NCBI GenBank assembly: GCA_026989135.1
Contig: JALSJZ010000173.1
Coordinates: forward strand, 1 to 39,903
Direction: 5' to 3'
Origin: Sedimenticola sp.
GTDB taxonomy: Bacteria; Pseudomonadota; Gammaproteobacteria; Chromatiales; Chromatiaceae
Length of the DNA: 39,903 bases
The position numbers and the translations under genes were made by a program. The notes beneath the pieces were generated by a model. That model did no database searches. It was not told the origin of the DNA and saw only the letters and a list, made by a program, of their open reading frames with translations. Position 1 is the stretch's first letter. Every line of letters starts with the position of its first letter. Positions 8,141-18,658 of this stretch are shown piece by piece.

Positions 8141-9535
8141 ATGTCTCATCTGCTTATCTCGGCGGCGCATAAATCCTCCGGTAAAACCACGCTTAGCATA
8201 GGGCTCTGCGCCGCACTCAAACAACAGGGGCTGACGGTTCAACCCTTTAAGAAAGGGCCGGACTATATCGACCCCATGTGGCTGAGCCGTGCAGCTGGCC
8301 GTGCCTGCTATAACCTTGATTTTCATATCAGCTCCCGGGTGGCAATAAAAGAGACCTTTGCACAACGCATGCAGGGTGCCGATATTGGCCTCATTGAGGG
8401 CAATAAAGGGCTCTATGATGGGCTGGATCTGGATGGCAGCAACAGCAATGCGGCACTTGCCACGCTGCTCAATGCACCGGTGATCCTGGTTATTGATGCA
8501 CGGGGCATGACTCGTGGTATTGCCCCGCTGATCCTTGGCTATCAAGCCTTTGAGCCGGATATTCATATTGCTGCGGTCATCCTCAACCAGGTGGGGGGTT
8601 ATCGGCATGAGGAGAAGCTTCGGCGGGTGATTGAACACTACACCGATGTGCCGGTGCTGGGTGCAGTACATCACGCACCCGAGATAGAGATCATCGAACG
8701 CCACCTGGGTCTGATGCCAAGCAGTGAAACCGCTGAACGAGATGAGATCATTGCGCGCATTGCTGGTGCGGTTGCCGACCAGGTTGATCTGGAGCGGGTG
8801 ATCGAGCTGGCCGCCGTTGCCCCCACTATTGCCCCGGTTGCCCCGACTGCGGCAACAGCCTCTTTCGACAGAACCGTTCGGATCGGCATAGCGCAGGACG
8901 CCGCCTTTGGCTTCTACTATGCCGGTGATCTGGAACGATTTGAACAGGCGGGTGCCGAGCTCGTACCGTTCAATACGCTGACCGATAACAGCCTGCCAGA
9001 GGTCGATGGATTATTTATTGGCGGAGGCTTTCCAGAGAGACAGGTGGCGGCGCTGGCCGATAACAAAAGCCTGCGCCAAGCCATCCGTGATTTTATTGAG
9101 GCGGGTGGGGCGGCCTATGCCGAGTGTGGCGGCCTGATGTACCTGACGCGCAGCCTGAGCTGGAGAGGAGAAAAGCATGAGATGGCCGGTGCCATAGCCG
9201 CTGACTGCCTCATGTGCGAGCGACCGCAAGGTCGGGGCTATGTGCGCCTGCGCCAGACCGCTGATGCGCCGTGGGATCTGCCGTCAATCACGCCAAAAGA
9301 GATTGCTGCACATGAGTTTCACTACTCCAGGCTGGAGAATCTGGACGGGGAGATCAAATTTGCCTATGAGATGTTACGTGGCACCGGCATAGATGGTCAC
9401 CATGATGGTATCATCTATAAAAATCTTCTGGCCAGTTACAGCCACCTTCAGGATACAGACCGCTACCACTGGGTAGCACATTTTGTTACCTTTATTAAGC
9501 GGGGCAGGTTGGGTCACAGCAAAGACCTGATTTGA
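8141..9535 (+). CDS. dsrN: Cobyrinic acid a,c-diamide synthase family protein, DsrN
   Basis: In sulfur oxidisers this CbiA-family glutamine amidotransferase (DsrN) amidates sirohaem to the sirohaem amide used by DsrAB. The N-terminal ATPase half has the loop ISAAHKSSGKTTLS and the block KKGPDYIDPMWLSRAAGR. The C-terminal class I amidotransferase half shows GGGFPERQVAAL and the nucleophile cysteine in AYAECGGLMYLTR. The 464-residue length is normal. It follows dsrC by 15 bases. The alternative is genuine cobalamin-pathway CbiA, but no other corrin gene is near and the position behind dsrEFHC argues for DsrN. Confidence 0.88.
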   Translation: MSHLLISAAHKSSGKTTLSIGLCAALKQQGLTVQPFKKGPDYIDPMWLSRAAGRACYNLDFHISSRVAIKETFAQRMQGADIGLIEGNKGLYDGLDLDGSNSNAALATLLNAPVILVIDARGMTRGIAPLILGYQAFEPDIHIAAVILNQVGGYRHEEKLRRVIEHYTDVPVLGAVHHAPEIEIIERHLGLMPSSETAERDEIIARIAGAVADQVDLERVIELAAVAPTIAPVAPTAATASFDRTVRIGIAQDAAFGFYYAGDLERFEQAGAELVPFNTLTDNSLPEVDGLFIGGGFPERQVAALADNKSLRQAIRDFIEAGGAAYAECGGLMYLTRSLSWRGEKHEMAGAIAADCLMCERPQGRGYVRLRQTADAPWDLPSITPKEIAAHEFHYSRLENLDGEIKFAYEMLRGTGIDGHHDGIIYKNLLASYSHLQDTDRYHWVAHFVTFIKRGRLGHSKDLI

Positions 9536-9579
9536 CTCTTTCTCCCATACTTGACTTTTAACTAGAGACGAAAACAGGC

Positions 9580-10011
9580 ATGCCAAAACTTACTGATGCG
9601 ATGACCAGTGACCATAAACGATGTGATGAAATCTTTGTTCAGGCCGAAGAGGCGGTATCAGAGGGAGATTGGGAGAAAGCAGCTGCCCTGTTCAAAGAGT
9701 TTGAAGAGGCTATTGAGCAGCATTTTTTAATGGAAGAGACGGTTCTTTTTCCGGCATACAGTGCAAAAACAAATCTGAGCAGCGTGACGGATGCCCTGAT
9801 GAATGAGCACATGCAGATGCGCATTATGATTTTTGAAGCCGGAGAGAGCATCAAAGCCAAAGATCAGGAGCAGTTTCTGGGGCAGGCTGAGACACTGCTT
9901 ACCATACTGCAGCAGCATAATAGAAAAGAGGAGTCCAAGATGTATACCATGGCAGATTCATCACTGCGTGGGGATATTGATGGGCTGCTTGAGAAGATGG
10001 GGATGGCTTAA
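9580..10011 (+). CDS. Hemerythrin-like domain protein
   Basis: This 143-residue protein consists of a single four-helix hemerythrin domain that could hold a non-haem di-iron centre. The ligand pattern is visible as H12, H48 with E52, H77, and H113 with E117, in TSDHKRCDEIF, IEQHFLMEETVLFPAY, NEHMQMR and QQHNRKEESKMY. Such proteins sense or bind oxygen, nitric oxide or iron; the ligand here cannot be told. It follows dsrN by 44 bases and may be read from the same transcript, although TTGACT boxes at 9532 and 9551 could be part of its own promoter. It is convergent with the next gene at 7 bases. Confidence 0.85.
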   Translation: MPKLTDAMTSDHKRCDEIFVQAEEAVSEGDWEKAAALFKEFEEAIEQHFLMEETVLFPAYSAKTNLSSVTDALMNEHMQMRIMIFEAGESIKAKDQEQFLGQAETLLTILQQHNRKEESKMYTMADSSLRGDIDGLLEKMGMA

Positions 10012-10018
10012 CCCAAGT

Positions 10019-10408
10019 TTAAGGCTTCCCCCAGGTCTTGAACCGCTTTTTGCAGTATTTCAGCAGCTGCTCATAATTGCGAAAGTGGAGCATGAAACCC
10101 TCTTCAGCCGGGGCATCGTATTCACACCAGCTGTTCTCATACTCGCGGCAGATAGCGGGGCGTGAGTTGTAAATCCCGCAGCTTCCGTCCTTTTGCAGAT
10201 ATGAGCAGCGGGTGTGGATCAGCAGATACCAGCCATCCGAGTCCTTGTAGGCTTCAACGCCTTCATGCAAGACCTGCCAGAGCAGATGCTCAAAATCAGC
10301 CTTTGAGCGCATGGAGCCAAGCGCCTCAGTAATATAGGTGCAGCATTTTGTACCTGGGCAAAAGCTGCATTTATTTTCAGTGGTTATTAGTGGTCTGTGT
10401 CGTGCCAA
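10019..10408 (-). CDS. YkgJ family cysteine-cluster protein
   Basis: The 129-residue protein belongs to the YkgJ / CxxCxxxxCC family, annotated as putative zinc- or iron-chelating. The cysteines are in CSFCPGTKCC near the N-terminus, then CSYLQKDGSCGIYNSRPAICREY and SWCEYD. The function is unknown. It lies 18 bases downstream of rhlB on the same strand, so it is probably transcribed with it. Confidence 0.82.
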   Translation of the reverse strand: MARHRPLITTENKCSFCPGTKCCTYITEALGSMRSKADFEHLLWQVLHEGVEAYKDSDGWYLLIHTRCSYLQKDGSCGIYNSRPAICREYENSWCEYDAPAEEGFMLHFRNYEQLLKYCKKRFKTWGKP

Positions 10409-10426
10409 ATGAACAATCTTCTGCAG

Positions 10427-11716
10427 CTATGAACCTGATGGTCTGGGGCGGTGCCTTCTACGGTGATTTTTTGCCGGTGATGAGCCCTTACCTGATCGGT
10501 GGGTTTTTCTTTCGGGTGAGCGTTTTCGACTGCCGGGATCTACCTCAGCCAAGAGCGCTGCGGTAATCGGCTCAATCGGCAGTTTATGACCAATGTAACT
10601 TTCGATGTCAGGGAGTGAGAATGCGTAATGCTCGCAGATAAAGCTGATCGCATCACCGCTGGCACCTGCGCGAGCCGTTCGCCCAATACGATGTACATAA
10701 TCTTCCGCATCTTCCGGTAGATCATAGTTGAAGATGTGGCTCACATCGGGGATGTGCAGGCCGCGAGCCGCCACATCGGTCGCCACCATAATGGGCAGAT
10801 CACCGCTTTGGAACTGTTCCAGCAGCCGCATCCGCTGTTTCTGCGGAACATCCCCAGAGAGGATGGCAGCATGCAGGCCGTTGCCCTCTAGAAACCCCCA
10901 GACCCGATCCGCTTCACGCTTGGTATTAATGAAGATGATGCTGCGCCTTGGATCCATCTGTCTCAGCAGACCAATGAGCAGAGGGATCTTCTCCTCATTA
11001 GCGGCCATATAGCAGGTCTGTTTCACCTTGTCGGCAGTAACCTTATCGGTCTCTATCTTCACTGCCTGCGGGTTGTTCATGTGCTCGTAGGCCAGTTCGG
11101 TGACCCGGAACGAGAGGGTGGCAGAGAAGAGTAATCCCAGTCGCTTTTCAGGTGGCGGCATGCGCCTCAAGAGAAAGCGGATATCCTTGATAAAGCCCAG
11201 ATCGAACATGCGGTCAGCCTCATCCAGAACCACAACCTCGATCGCTTTTAGATTAAATATATGTTGCTTGAAATAATCAATCAGCCTGCCTGGGGTGCCG
11301 ATGAGGATATCGACACCCTCTTCAAGCTGTTTGCGCTGCTGATCGTAGCCGGTTCCGCCAAATACCAGCCCCAATTTCAGGCCGGTATGCCGGCCAAGCG
11401 TCTCTGCATCTTTATGAATCTGAATAGCCAGCTCGCGGGTGGGAGCCAGCATAATGGCGCGAGGCTGGTTGGCTTTGCGATTGGGGTCAGGTGGTTGTTC
11501 AATCAGGCGTTGGAAGGTTGCCAGTAAAAACGCGGCAGTTTTACCCGTTCCGGTTTGTGCCTGGCCAGCAATATCCTGCCCTGCCAGAGCCAGCGGAATG
11601 GTCTTGGCCTGGATAGGGGTGCAGCTGGAGAAGCCGGCATCTTCAATGCCTTGCATGATGCTTTCAGCAAAATTAAAGCTGCTGAAACAGGTGTCCGTAA
11701 GGTGTTTATCTGTCAT
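10427..11716 (-). CDS. rhlB: ATP-dependent RNA helicase RhlB
   Basis: RhlB is the DEAD-box helicase of the gammaproteobacterial RNA degradosome. All motifs are present: the Q motif ([13 protein letters not shown]), [24 protein letters not shown] in [14 protein letters not shown], and [10 protein letters not shown]. The 429 residues end in a basic tail ([15 protein letters not shown] and on) that is typical of RhlB and contacts RNA. It lies divergent from trxA-rho, the same arrangement as in Escherichia coli, which supports the assignment over RhlE or SrmB. Confidence 0.93.
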   Translation of the reverse strand: MTDKHLTDTCFSSFNFAESIMQGIEDAGFSSCTPIQAKTIPLALAGQDIAGQAQTGTGKTAAFLLATFQRLIEQPPDPNRKANQPRAIMLAPTRELAIQIHKDAETLGRHTGLKLGLVFGGTGYDQQRKQLEEGVDILIGTPGRLIDYFKQHIFNLKAIEVVVLDEADRMFDLGFIKDIRFLLRRMPPPEKRLGLLFSATLSFRVTELAYEHMNNPQAVKIETDKVTADKVKQTCYMAANEEKIPLLIGLLRQMDPRRSIIFINTKREADRVWGFLEGNGLHAAILSGDVPQKQRMRLLEQFQSGDLPIMVATDVAARGLHIPDVSHIFNYDLPEDAEDYVHRIGRTARAGASGDAISFICEHYAFSLPDIESYIGHKLPIEPITAALLAEVDPGSRKRSPERKTHRSGKGSSPAKNHRRRHRPRPSGS

Positions 11717-11934
11717 GGCGAGCTAGGATACAGCAATTTTGTATGCATTGGGGTTGAAAACTTTAGTTTATTCAGCTCAAATAGACCCACTAGGTGATAG
11801 CTGTAGTGCCGGGGGCGGCAAAAATGTAGTGCAGCCTGTCGATTCTCTGCTTAACTTCTGTCCCAAAGAAAATAAACATACAGCCCACTATTACCCTAAA
11901 AGTAAATTCCGTAACCTAGATTTGGAGAGTTTTT

Positions 11935-12261
11935 GTGAGTGAACAGATTGTCCATGTGACAGACGATACCTTTGAGGCCGAAGTTTTAGAATCTACACTG
12001 CCTGTGCTGGTGGATTACTGGGCAGAGTGGTGCGGCCCTTGTAAAATGATTGCCCCGGTGCTGGACGATATCGCCAGTGAATATGCAGGGCGCATTAAAA
12101 TCGCCAAGCTCAACATTGATGAGAACCCGAATACACCACCTAAATACGGTATTCGCGGCATCCCAACACTGATGCTGTTCAAAGGGAAAGAGGTTGAAGC
12201 CACTAAGGTTGGTGCCGTCTCCAAATCTCAATTGACCGCATTCATTGATAGCAACCTCTGA
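11935..12261 (+). CDS. trxA: Thioredoxin 1
   Basis: TrxA is a cytoplasmic disulfide reductase. The 108-residue protein carries the active site WCGPC at residues 32-36 and the cis-proline loop [11 protein letters not shown]. It starts with GTG at 11935, behind a strong ribosome-binding site (GGAGAG, about 11924-11929). The N-terminus [18 protein letters not shown] aligns with E. coli TrxA without extension. Upstream of rho and divergent from rhlB, the synteny is classical. Confidence 0.97.
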   Translation: MSEQIVHVTDDTFEAEVLESTLPVLVDYWAEWCGPCKMIAPVLDDIASEYAGRIKIAKLNIDENPNTPPKYGIRGIPTLMLFKGKEVEATKVGAVSKSQLTAFIDSNL

Positions 12262-12310
12262 TTTTTAGCGCGTAAGTACTGGACGTATCCCCCCCAGCTG
12301 CTAAACTATA

Positions 12311-12341
12311 GGACGTTGGCGCTTACGAAAGCGCCGCGTCC
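12311..12341 (+). promoter_or_regulatory. Strong hairpin in the trxA-rho intergenic leader
   Basis: GGACG (12311-12315) pairs with CGTCC (12337-12341), and GGCGCTT (12318-12324) pairs with AAGCGCC (12329-12335) around a four-base ACGA loop. Only a small TT/G bulge separates the two helices. No T-run follows, so it is not a simple terminator. It may be part of a rho leader used for autogenous control, which is known for rho in enterobacteria, or protect the trxA 3' end. Confidence 0.55.
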
Positions 12342-12370
12342 TTCATAAATATAACTCCCGAAAACTCCGC

Positions 12371-12399
12371 ACAGCAAACCCGATCCTGGGTTGCTCTGT
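12371..12399 (+). terminator. Second leader hairpin with T-rich trail, possible trxA terminator or rho attenuator
   Basis: AGCAA (12373-12377) pairs with TTGCT (12391-12395) and CCC (12379-12381) with GGG (12388-12390), leaving one bulged A and a six-base loop. A T-rich stretch with interruptions follows (TGTTTGCATTATTT). It lies 49 bases before the rho ATG, where an attenuator would be expected. Confidence 0.4.
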
Positions 12400-12447
12400 T
12401 TGCATTATTTCTAATCTTCCAACATCACATCTTTCAAAAGTACACAA

Positions 12448-14366
<1,919 letters not shown>

Positions 14367-14400
14367 CACAAACTGCTGTGCCCTCAGAGCAAAACCTCTC

Positions 14401-15249
14401 TTAATAGCCTGAAGATGTCCTGTCGATTGAGCAGTTATAACGGCTAAGGTGGACGGTATCTGTGCGAATTTCCCCATCAGGTAGCAGCGTTAAGTGTCTG
14501 TAGCCAGGGGCTCTGTTATCAATCTCAAAATCCACAGATTTTGGGGCAAATTGGAAGCAGGTTGATGGTGTGCCCATTAACAGGACACCGTTGCGTCTCT
14601 CTTCAAATGACTGATGAACATGCCCGCATGTTATCCCTTTGATTTGCGGATGGCGGTCTGTAATGGCAAAAAAATCATTGGCATTGTTCAGCATTATGCG
14701 ATCCAGCCACTGACTTTTAATGGCTACTGCGTGGTGGTGCAGGCAGATCAGTGTGTGGTGGTTCGGGTAGCTTGAGAGGGTCTCCTGAAGTTTGGCGAGT
14801 TGAATATCATCAAGCTCGCCTAGTGTGCTGCCTGGGCGGTTGGAGTCAAGCAGTATGATCGACCAGCCCTTTTTCTGTATGGAAAATGGTGTATCAATGG
14901 GGTTACCAGAGATGGCTTTGTCTAATATTTCAGGGTCATCATGATTGCCGGGCAGACAGTAGGTGGGAACGCCTAAATGGGTCAGCTCTTTTTTGAGCAG
15001 GGCGTAACCGGCTGGAGAGGCATCATGCACCAGATCGCCGGTAACCAGCGCCAGGTCTATCGAAGGCAGATGCTTGCGGGCATGGGCTATAACATGCTGG
15101 AGAGAGAGCAGCGTTCGCATTCCCAGCAGCCGTCCTTCGGGGGTCGCAAACAGATGAGGGTCAGACAACTGCAGAACTTCCAGTGAATCAGACGGGTGAT
15201 TCCTGTTGCCCTCGCTTGCATTGTTGGTGCTGCCTTCAGACGTTGTCAT
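14401..15249 (-). CDS. cpdA: 3',5'-cyclic-AMP phosphodiesterase CpdA (Icc family)
   Basis: This calcineurin-like phosphoesterase hydrolyses cAMP in the cytoplasm. The dimetal motifs are in order: LQLSDPHLF, VTGDLVHDASPAGY, LPGNHDDPE, CLHHHAVAI and GHVHQSFEERRNG. The 282-residue length fits CpdA (275). The N-terminus MTTSEGSTNNASEGNRNHPSDSLEVLQ is a polar, low-complexity extension of about 20 residues before the domain. It is convergent with murU and lies downstream of fabA, from which a strong hairpin separates it. Confidence 0.87.
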   Translation of the reverse strand: MTTSEGSTNNASEGNRNHPSDSLEVLQLSDPHLFATPEGRLLGMRTLLSLQHVIAHARKHLPSIDLALVTGDLVHDASPAGYALLKKELTHLGVPTYCLPGNHDDPEILDKAISGNPIDTPFSIQKKGWSIILLDSNRPGSTLGELDDIQLAKLQETLSSYPNHHTLICLHHHAVAIKSQWLDRIMLNNANDFFAITDRHPQIKGITCGHVHQSFEERRNGVLLMGTPSTCFQFAPKSVDFEIDNRAPGYRHLTLLPDGEIRTDTVHLSRYNCSIDRTSSGY

Positions 15250-15389
15250 GAAATAGTGGCGCTGAGTATGGATCAGCCCTGTAGTATTAAAATCCGGTTT
15301 TTAATTTGGCAGCTGCTCAGATTCTCCCTGAACTCCGCCATGCTAACGCTGTTTGTGCTACAGATGTTTTGACTACTCTTTGCCTTAAG

Positions 15390-15440
15390 CCTGGAAAAAT
15401 CAGTTGAGCCTACTGCGGACGCTCAGCTGATTTTTCCAGG
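15390..15440. terminator. Bidirectional terminator hairpin behind fabA
   Basis: A 20-base arm at 15390-15409 pairs with 15421-15440 with a single mismatch, around an 11-base loop. The inner GC-containing part (CAGTTGAGC against GCTCAGCTG) is flanked by AAAAAT on one side and ATTTTT on the other, so a T-run follows the stem on either strand. It begins directly after the fabA stop codon, which is read on the minus strand. Confidence 0.8.
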
Positions 15441-15956
15441 TTAAAAAGCATCCGTCGATGTAAAGAGACCAACCCGAAGATCCTTTGCAACGTAAATCTC
15501 CCGTCCATCCACCTCAACCACGCCGTCTGCCACGCCGAGCACCAGCTTGCGGCTGATGACCCGTTTCATGTCGAGGCGATAGGTCACCTTCTTTGCTGTG
15601 GGCAGCACCTGGCCGGTAAATTTAACCTCACCGACACCCAGTGCCCGACCGCGACCCGGGTTTCCGACCCAGGCCAGGAAGAAGCCGACGATCTGCCACA
15701 TGGCGTCCAGGCCGAGACAGCCTGGCATGACCGGGTCGCCTGGAAAGTGGCATTGAAAAAACCACAGATCCGGGTGGATATCGAGTTCAGCAATAATCTC
15801 GCCTTTGCCATATTTGCCTCCTTCATCTGATATCTTGATGATCCGATCCATCATCAGCATGTTGGGTGTGGGTAACTGGGCATTGCCAGGGCCAAACATA
15901 TCGCCATAGCCACATTTTAGAAGTTCATCGCGATCAAATGAGGTTGTTTTTGTCAT
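15441..15956 (-). CDS. fabA: 3-hydroxydecanoyl-ACP dehydratase/isomerase FabA
   Basis: FabA introduces the double bond at the C10 stage of unsaturated fatty acid synthesis. The 171-residue protein (E. coli 172) has the catalytic pair H70 ([15 protein letters not shown]) and D84 (LGLDAMWQ), which marks FabA, the isomerising enzyme, rather than FabZ, which has Glu there. The closing block [14 protein letters not shown] is typical. The usual partner fabB is not adjacent. The gene is followed by a strong terminator and preceded by 111 bases to proS. Confidence 0.95.
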   Translation of the reverse strand: MTKTTSFDRDELLKCGYGDMFGPGNAQLPTPNMLMMDRIIKISDEGGKYGKGEIIAELDIHPDLWFFQCHFPGDPVMPGCLGLDAMWQIVGFFLAWVGNPGRGRALGVGEVKFTGQVLPTAKKVTYRLDMKRVISRKLVLGVADGVVEVDGREIYVAKDLRVGLFTSTDAF

Positions 15957-16067
15957 ATTGCCTTGTTGTCTCGTTAGTACTATTGGCGCAAACGCGCTAG
16001 TTTCCGGTTGCTCTCAGCTGCTGTCAACCAGCATTTTCTGATTTGTGGATCTATTTGCTGTTTTATA

Positions 16068-17783
16068 TCAATTTTTTGATAATTGCCCCTTAATAAAGGG
16101 AACCAATTGGTCGATGGGAATCAGTTGAGTCTCTTTGTCCTGGCGCCCACGGTATTCAACCTGCCCCTCATCCAGGCCGCGCTCACCCAGAACGATGCGG
16201 TGAGGGATGCCGGTGAGTTCCATATCGGCAAACATAAAGCCTGCCCTTACATTGCGGTCATCCAGCAGCACCTCGATGCCAAGCCCCTGCAGTGTGTTAT
16301 AGATCTTCTCAATGGCCTCTTGCACCCGATAGGATTTATTGAGCTTCATCGGCAGTAGCGCAACCTGAAAGGGAGCCAGAGCCGCGGGCCAGATGATGCC
16401 GCGCTCATCATGATTCTGTTCAATGGCTGCGGCAACCACGCGGGATACACCGATACCGTAGCAGCCCATTGTCATCGTGACCGACTGGCCGTTTTCATTG
16501 AGCACGTTGGCCTTCATGGCCTCGCTGTAACTCTTGCCCAGCTGAAAGATGTGGCCGACCTCAATGCCACGGGCAATCGTGAGTCTGCCCTGGCCATCCG
16601 GGCTGGGGTCGCCCTCCTGCACATTTCTTAGATCAGCCACGGTGGGTTCTGGCAGGTCGCGCTCCCAATTTACACCCATAAGATGCTGGCCGTCGCGATT
16701 GGCACCGCAGACAAAATCGGCCACATGCAAGGCGCTGCGATCCGCAATGGTCGGGATGCTCAGCCCCACCGGGCCAATGGAACCGACACCACAGCCGATG
16801 GCAGCACGGATGGCCTCATCGCTGGCCAGGGTGAGTGGCACTGCAACCTGTTCCAGCTTCTCTGCCTTGATCTCGTTCAGCTCATGGTCACCCCGTAGTA
16901 GCAGCGCAACCAGGCTGCCATCTTCGGCACCATTGACAATCAGGGTCTTGAGGCAGGAGGAGGTGGGTAGATTCAGAAGCTGGCTCACTTCTTCAATGCT
17001 GTGCTGGTTTGGTGTCTCTACAGCGGTAAGCTCCTGGCTGGGGGCAGGGCGTTCACCCGTGGGTGCCAGCGCCTCTGCCAGCTCCTGATTGGCGGCATAA
17101 TCGCTTTCAGTCGAGAAGGCGATGGCATCCTCACCCGAGTCAGCCAGTACATGGAACTCATGGGAGGTCTGGCCGCCAATGCTGCCGGTGTCCGCCTGCA
17201 CGGCTCGAAAATCCAACCCACAACGGCTGAAGATACGGCTGTAGGCCTGATACATCTTGTCGTAGGTCTCCTGCAGGGAGGCCTGATCCAGATGGAAGGA
17301 GTAGGCATCCTTCATCAGAAACTCCCTGGCGCGCATGATGCCGAATCGTGGGCGGATCTCATCACGGAATTTGCTCTGGATCTGATAATAGGTGGTGGGC
17401 AGCTGTTTGTAGCTGCGCAGGTCATTGCGCGCCAGATCGGTAATGATCTCTTCATGAGTGGGACCGAAGCAGAACTCCCGCTGGTGCCGGTCGGTGATGC
17501 GCAACAGCTCAGGGCCATACTTTTCCCAGCGGCCTGACTCCTGCCACAGCTCAGCAGGCTGTATAGCGGGCATCAGCAGTTCGCGTGCGCCGACACGATC
17601 CATCTCTTCCCGCACGATGGCCTCTACCTTGCGCAGGGTTCGCAGGCCAAGGGGAAGCCAGGTATAGAGTCCGGATGCCAGTTTACGGATCAGCCCGGCA
17701 CGCAGCATCAACCGATGGCTGGCGATCTCTGCGTCGGCGGGAGTCTCTTTGAGGGTCTGAAGGGGAAACTGGGATGTGCGCAT
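16068..17783 (-). CDS. proS: Prolyl-tRNA synthetase, bacterial type
   Basis: ProRS charges tRNA-Pro. The 571-residue length is that of the bacterial (ProS type 1) form. Class II motifs are visible: motif 1 around [33 protein letters not shown], motif 2 in [22 protein letters not shown] with [26 protein letters not shown], and motif 3 in [29 protein letters not shown]. The INS editing domain between motifs 2 and 3 is present (about residues 230-390), which deacylates Ala-tRNA-Pro. The C-terminal anticodon-binding domain ([21 protein letters not shown]) is complete. Confidence 0.97.
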   Translation of the reverse strand: MRTSQFPLQTLKETPADAEIASHRLMLRAGLIRKLASGLYTWLPLGLRTLRKVEAIVREEMDRVGARELLMPAIQPAELWQESGRWEKYGPELLRITDRHQREFCFGPTHEEIITDLARNDLRSYKQLPTTYYQIQSKFRDEIRPRFGIMRAREFLMKDAYSFHLDQASLQETYDKMYQAYSRIFSRCGLDFRAVQADTGSIGGQTSHEFHVLADSGEDAIAFSTESDYAANQELAEALAPTGERPAPSQELTAVETPNQHSIEEVSQLLNLPTSSCLKTLIVNGAEDGSLVALLLRGDHELNEIKAEKLEQVAVPLTLASDEAIRAAIGCGVGSIGPVGLSIPTIADRSALHVADFVCGANRDGQHLMGVNWERDLPEPTVADLRNVQEGDPSPDGQGRLTIARGIEVGHIFQLGKSYSEAMKANVLNENGQSVTMTMGCYGIGVSRVVAAAIEQNHDERGIIWPAALAPFQVALLPMKLNKSYRVQEAIEKIYNTLQGLGIEVLLDDRNVRAGFMFADMELTGIPHRIVLGERGLDEGQVEYRGRQDKETQLIPIDQLVPFIKGQLSKN

Positions 17784-17928
17784 GGTGGTTCCAGGTGGCC
17801 AATAAATAGCGCCCTATTCTAATGCTGAATTTTAAGTTTGTCTCACTCTGGACGAAAAACTCAATAGGGCGCAGGTATACCAAGCGGGTATTTGTGTGGA
17901 TATTTATTATGCGCAATCGAGGTTGTGA

Positions 17929-18630
17929 GTGACGGGATACCCAATACAGATGGAGGTTTCAGTGGTCTGCGGCTCTGCACGAAAGATGCAGTTGCTCCCG
18001 TTGCTGCTGCTTCTCTCCCTGTTTTTTTTATCCATGGTCATTGCCGACAGCAGTGGTATCAGCCCAAAGGCCATGGCCTGGGTGGTTGATCGGTATGGAA
18101 CCTCAGCAAAAAGCCGCATTTTGGGGTGGCAGGATCTTATTGCGCGCAATCAAGGCCTGGATGAGCAGAGCCAGCTGGAGCTGGTGAACGATTTTTTTAA
18201 TCAGGTACGCTATAGCACAGACGATGAGATTTGGGGTAAAACAGATTATTGGGCGACCCCGGTTGAGATGCTATCCATTAATGCGGCGGATTGTGAAGAT
18301 TACTCCATTGCCAAATATTTCACCCTGCGCGAGATGGGGATGCCGATTGAGAAACTGCGTATAACCTATGTTAAATCACTGGAACTGGATCAGGCACACA
18401 TGGTGCTTGCCTATTATGAGCACCCCGATGCGGAACCGTTGGTACTGGATAATCTTACAGACCGGATTGAAGTGGCCACGCAGCGCCAGGATCTGGTGCC
18501 GGTCTATAGTTTTAATGGTGATGGCCTCTGGCTTGCCAAGAGCCGGGGCAGGGGGAGACGGGTGGGGGGCTCTGGCCGCATTAGCCTGTGGCAGGATCTG
18601 ATAGCCAAGATGGCCAGCGAGGTGGAGTGA
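17929..18630 (+). CDS. lapG: LapG-type periplasmic cysteine protease (BTLCP family)
   Basis: LapG cleaves the N-terminus of giant surface adhesins (LapA type) and releases them from the outer membrane when c-di-GMP is low; LapD holds it inactive when c-di-GMP is high. The transglutaminase-like triad is visible as C122 (NAADCEDYSIAKYF), H157 (LDQAHMVLAYY) and D174 (PLVLDNL), numbered from the GTG at 17929. A signal peptide core (QLLPLLLLLSLFFLSMVIA) precedes the domain. The GTG is used because GAGG lies 6 bases upstream, but ATG at 17950 or 17986 could also be the start. lapD follows 28 bases later. No adhesin gene is in the window. Confidence 0.9.
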   Translation: MTGYPIQMEVSVVCGSARKMQLLPLLLLLSLFFLSMVIADSSGISPKAMAWVVDRYGTSAKSRILGWQDLIARNQGLDEQSQLELVNDFFNQVRYSTDDEIWGKTDYWATPVEMLSINAADCEDYSIAKYFTLREMGMPIEKLRITYVKSLELDQAHMVLAYYEHPDAEPLVLDNLTDRIEVATQRQDLVPVYSFNGDGLWLAKSRGRGRRVGGSGRISLWQDLIAKMASEVE

Positions 18631-18658
18631 TGCTACTGCAAATACACGGGAGAAAATC

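Noticed and set aside
8111-8704. Minus-strand open frame of 197 codons opposite dsrC and dsrN
   Set aside because: It covers the P-loop and conserved blocks of dsrN on the other strand and has no family features itself.
16549-17537. Plus-strand open frames (179 and 178 codons) opposite proS
   Set aside because: ProRS class II motifs and editing domain are continuous on the minus strand.
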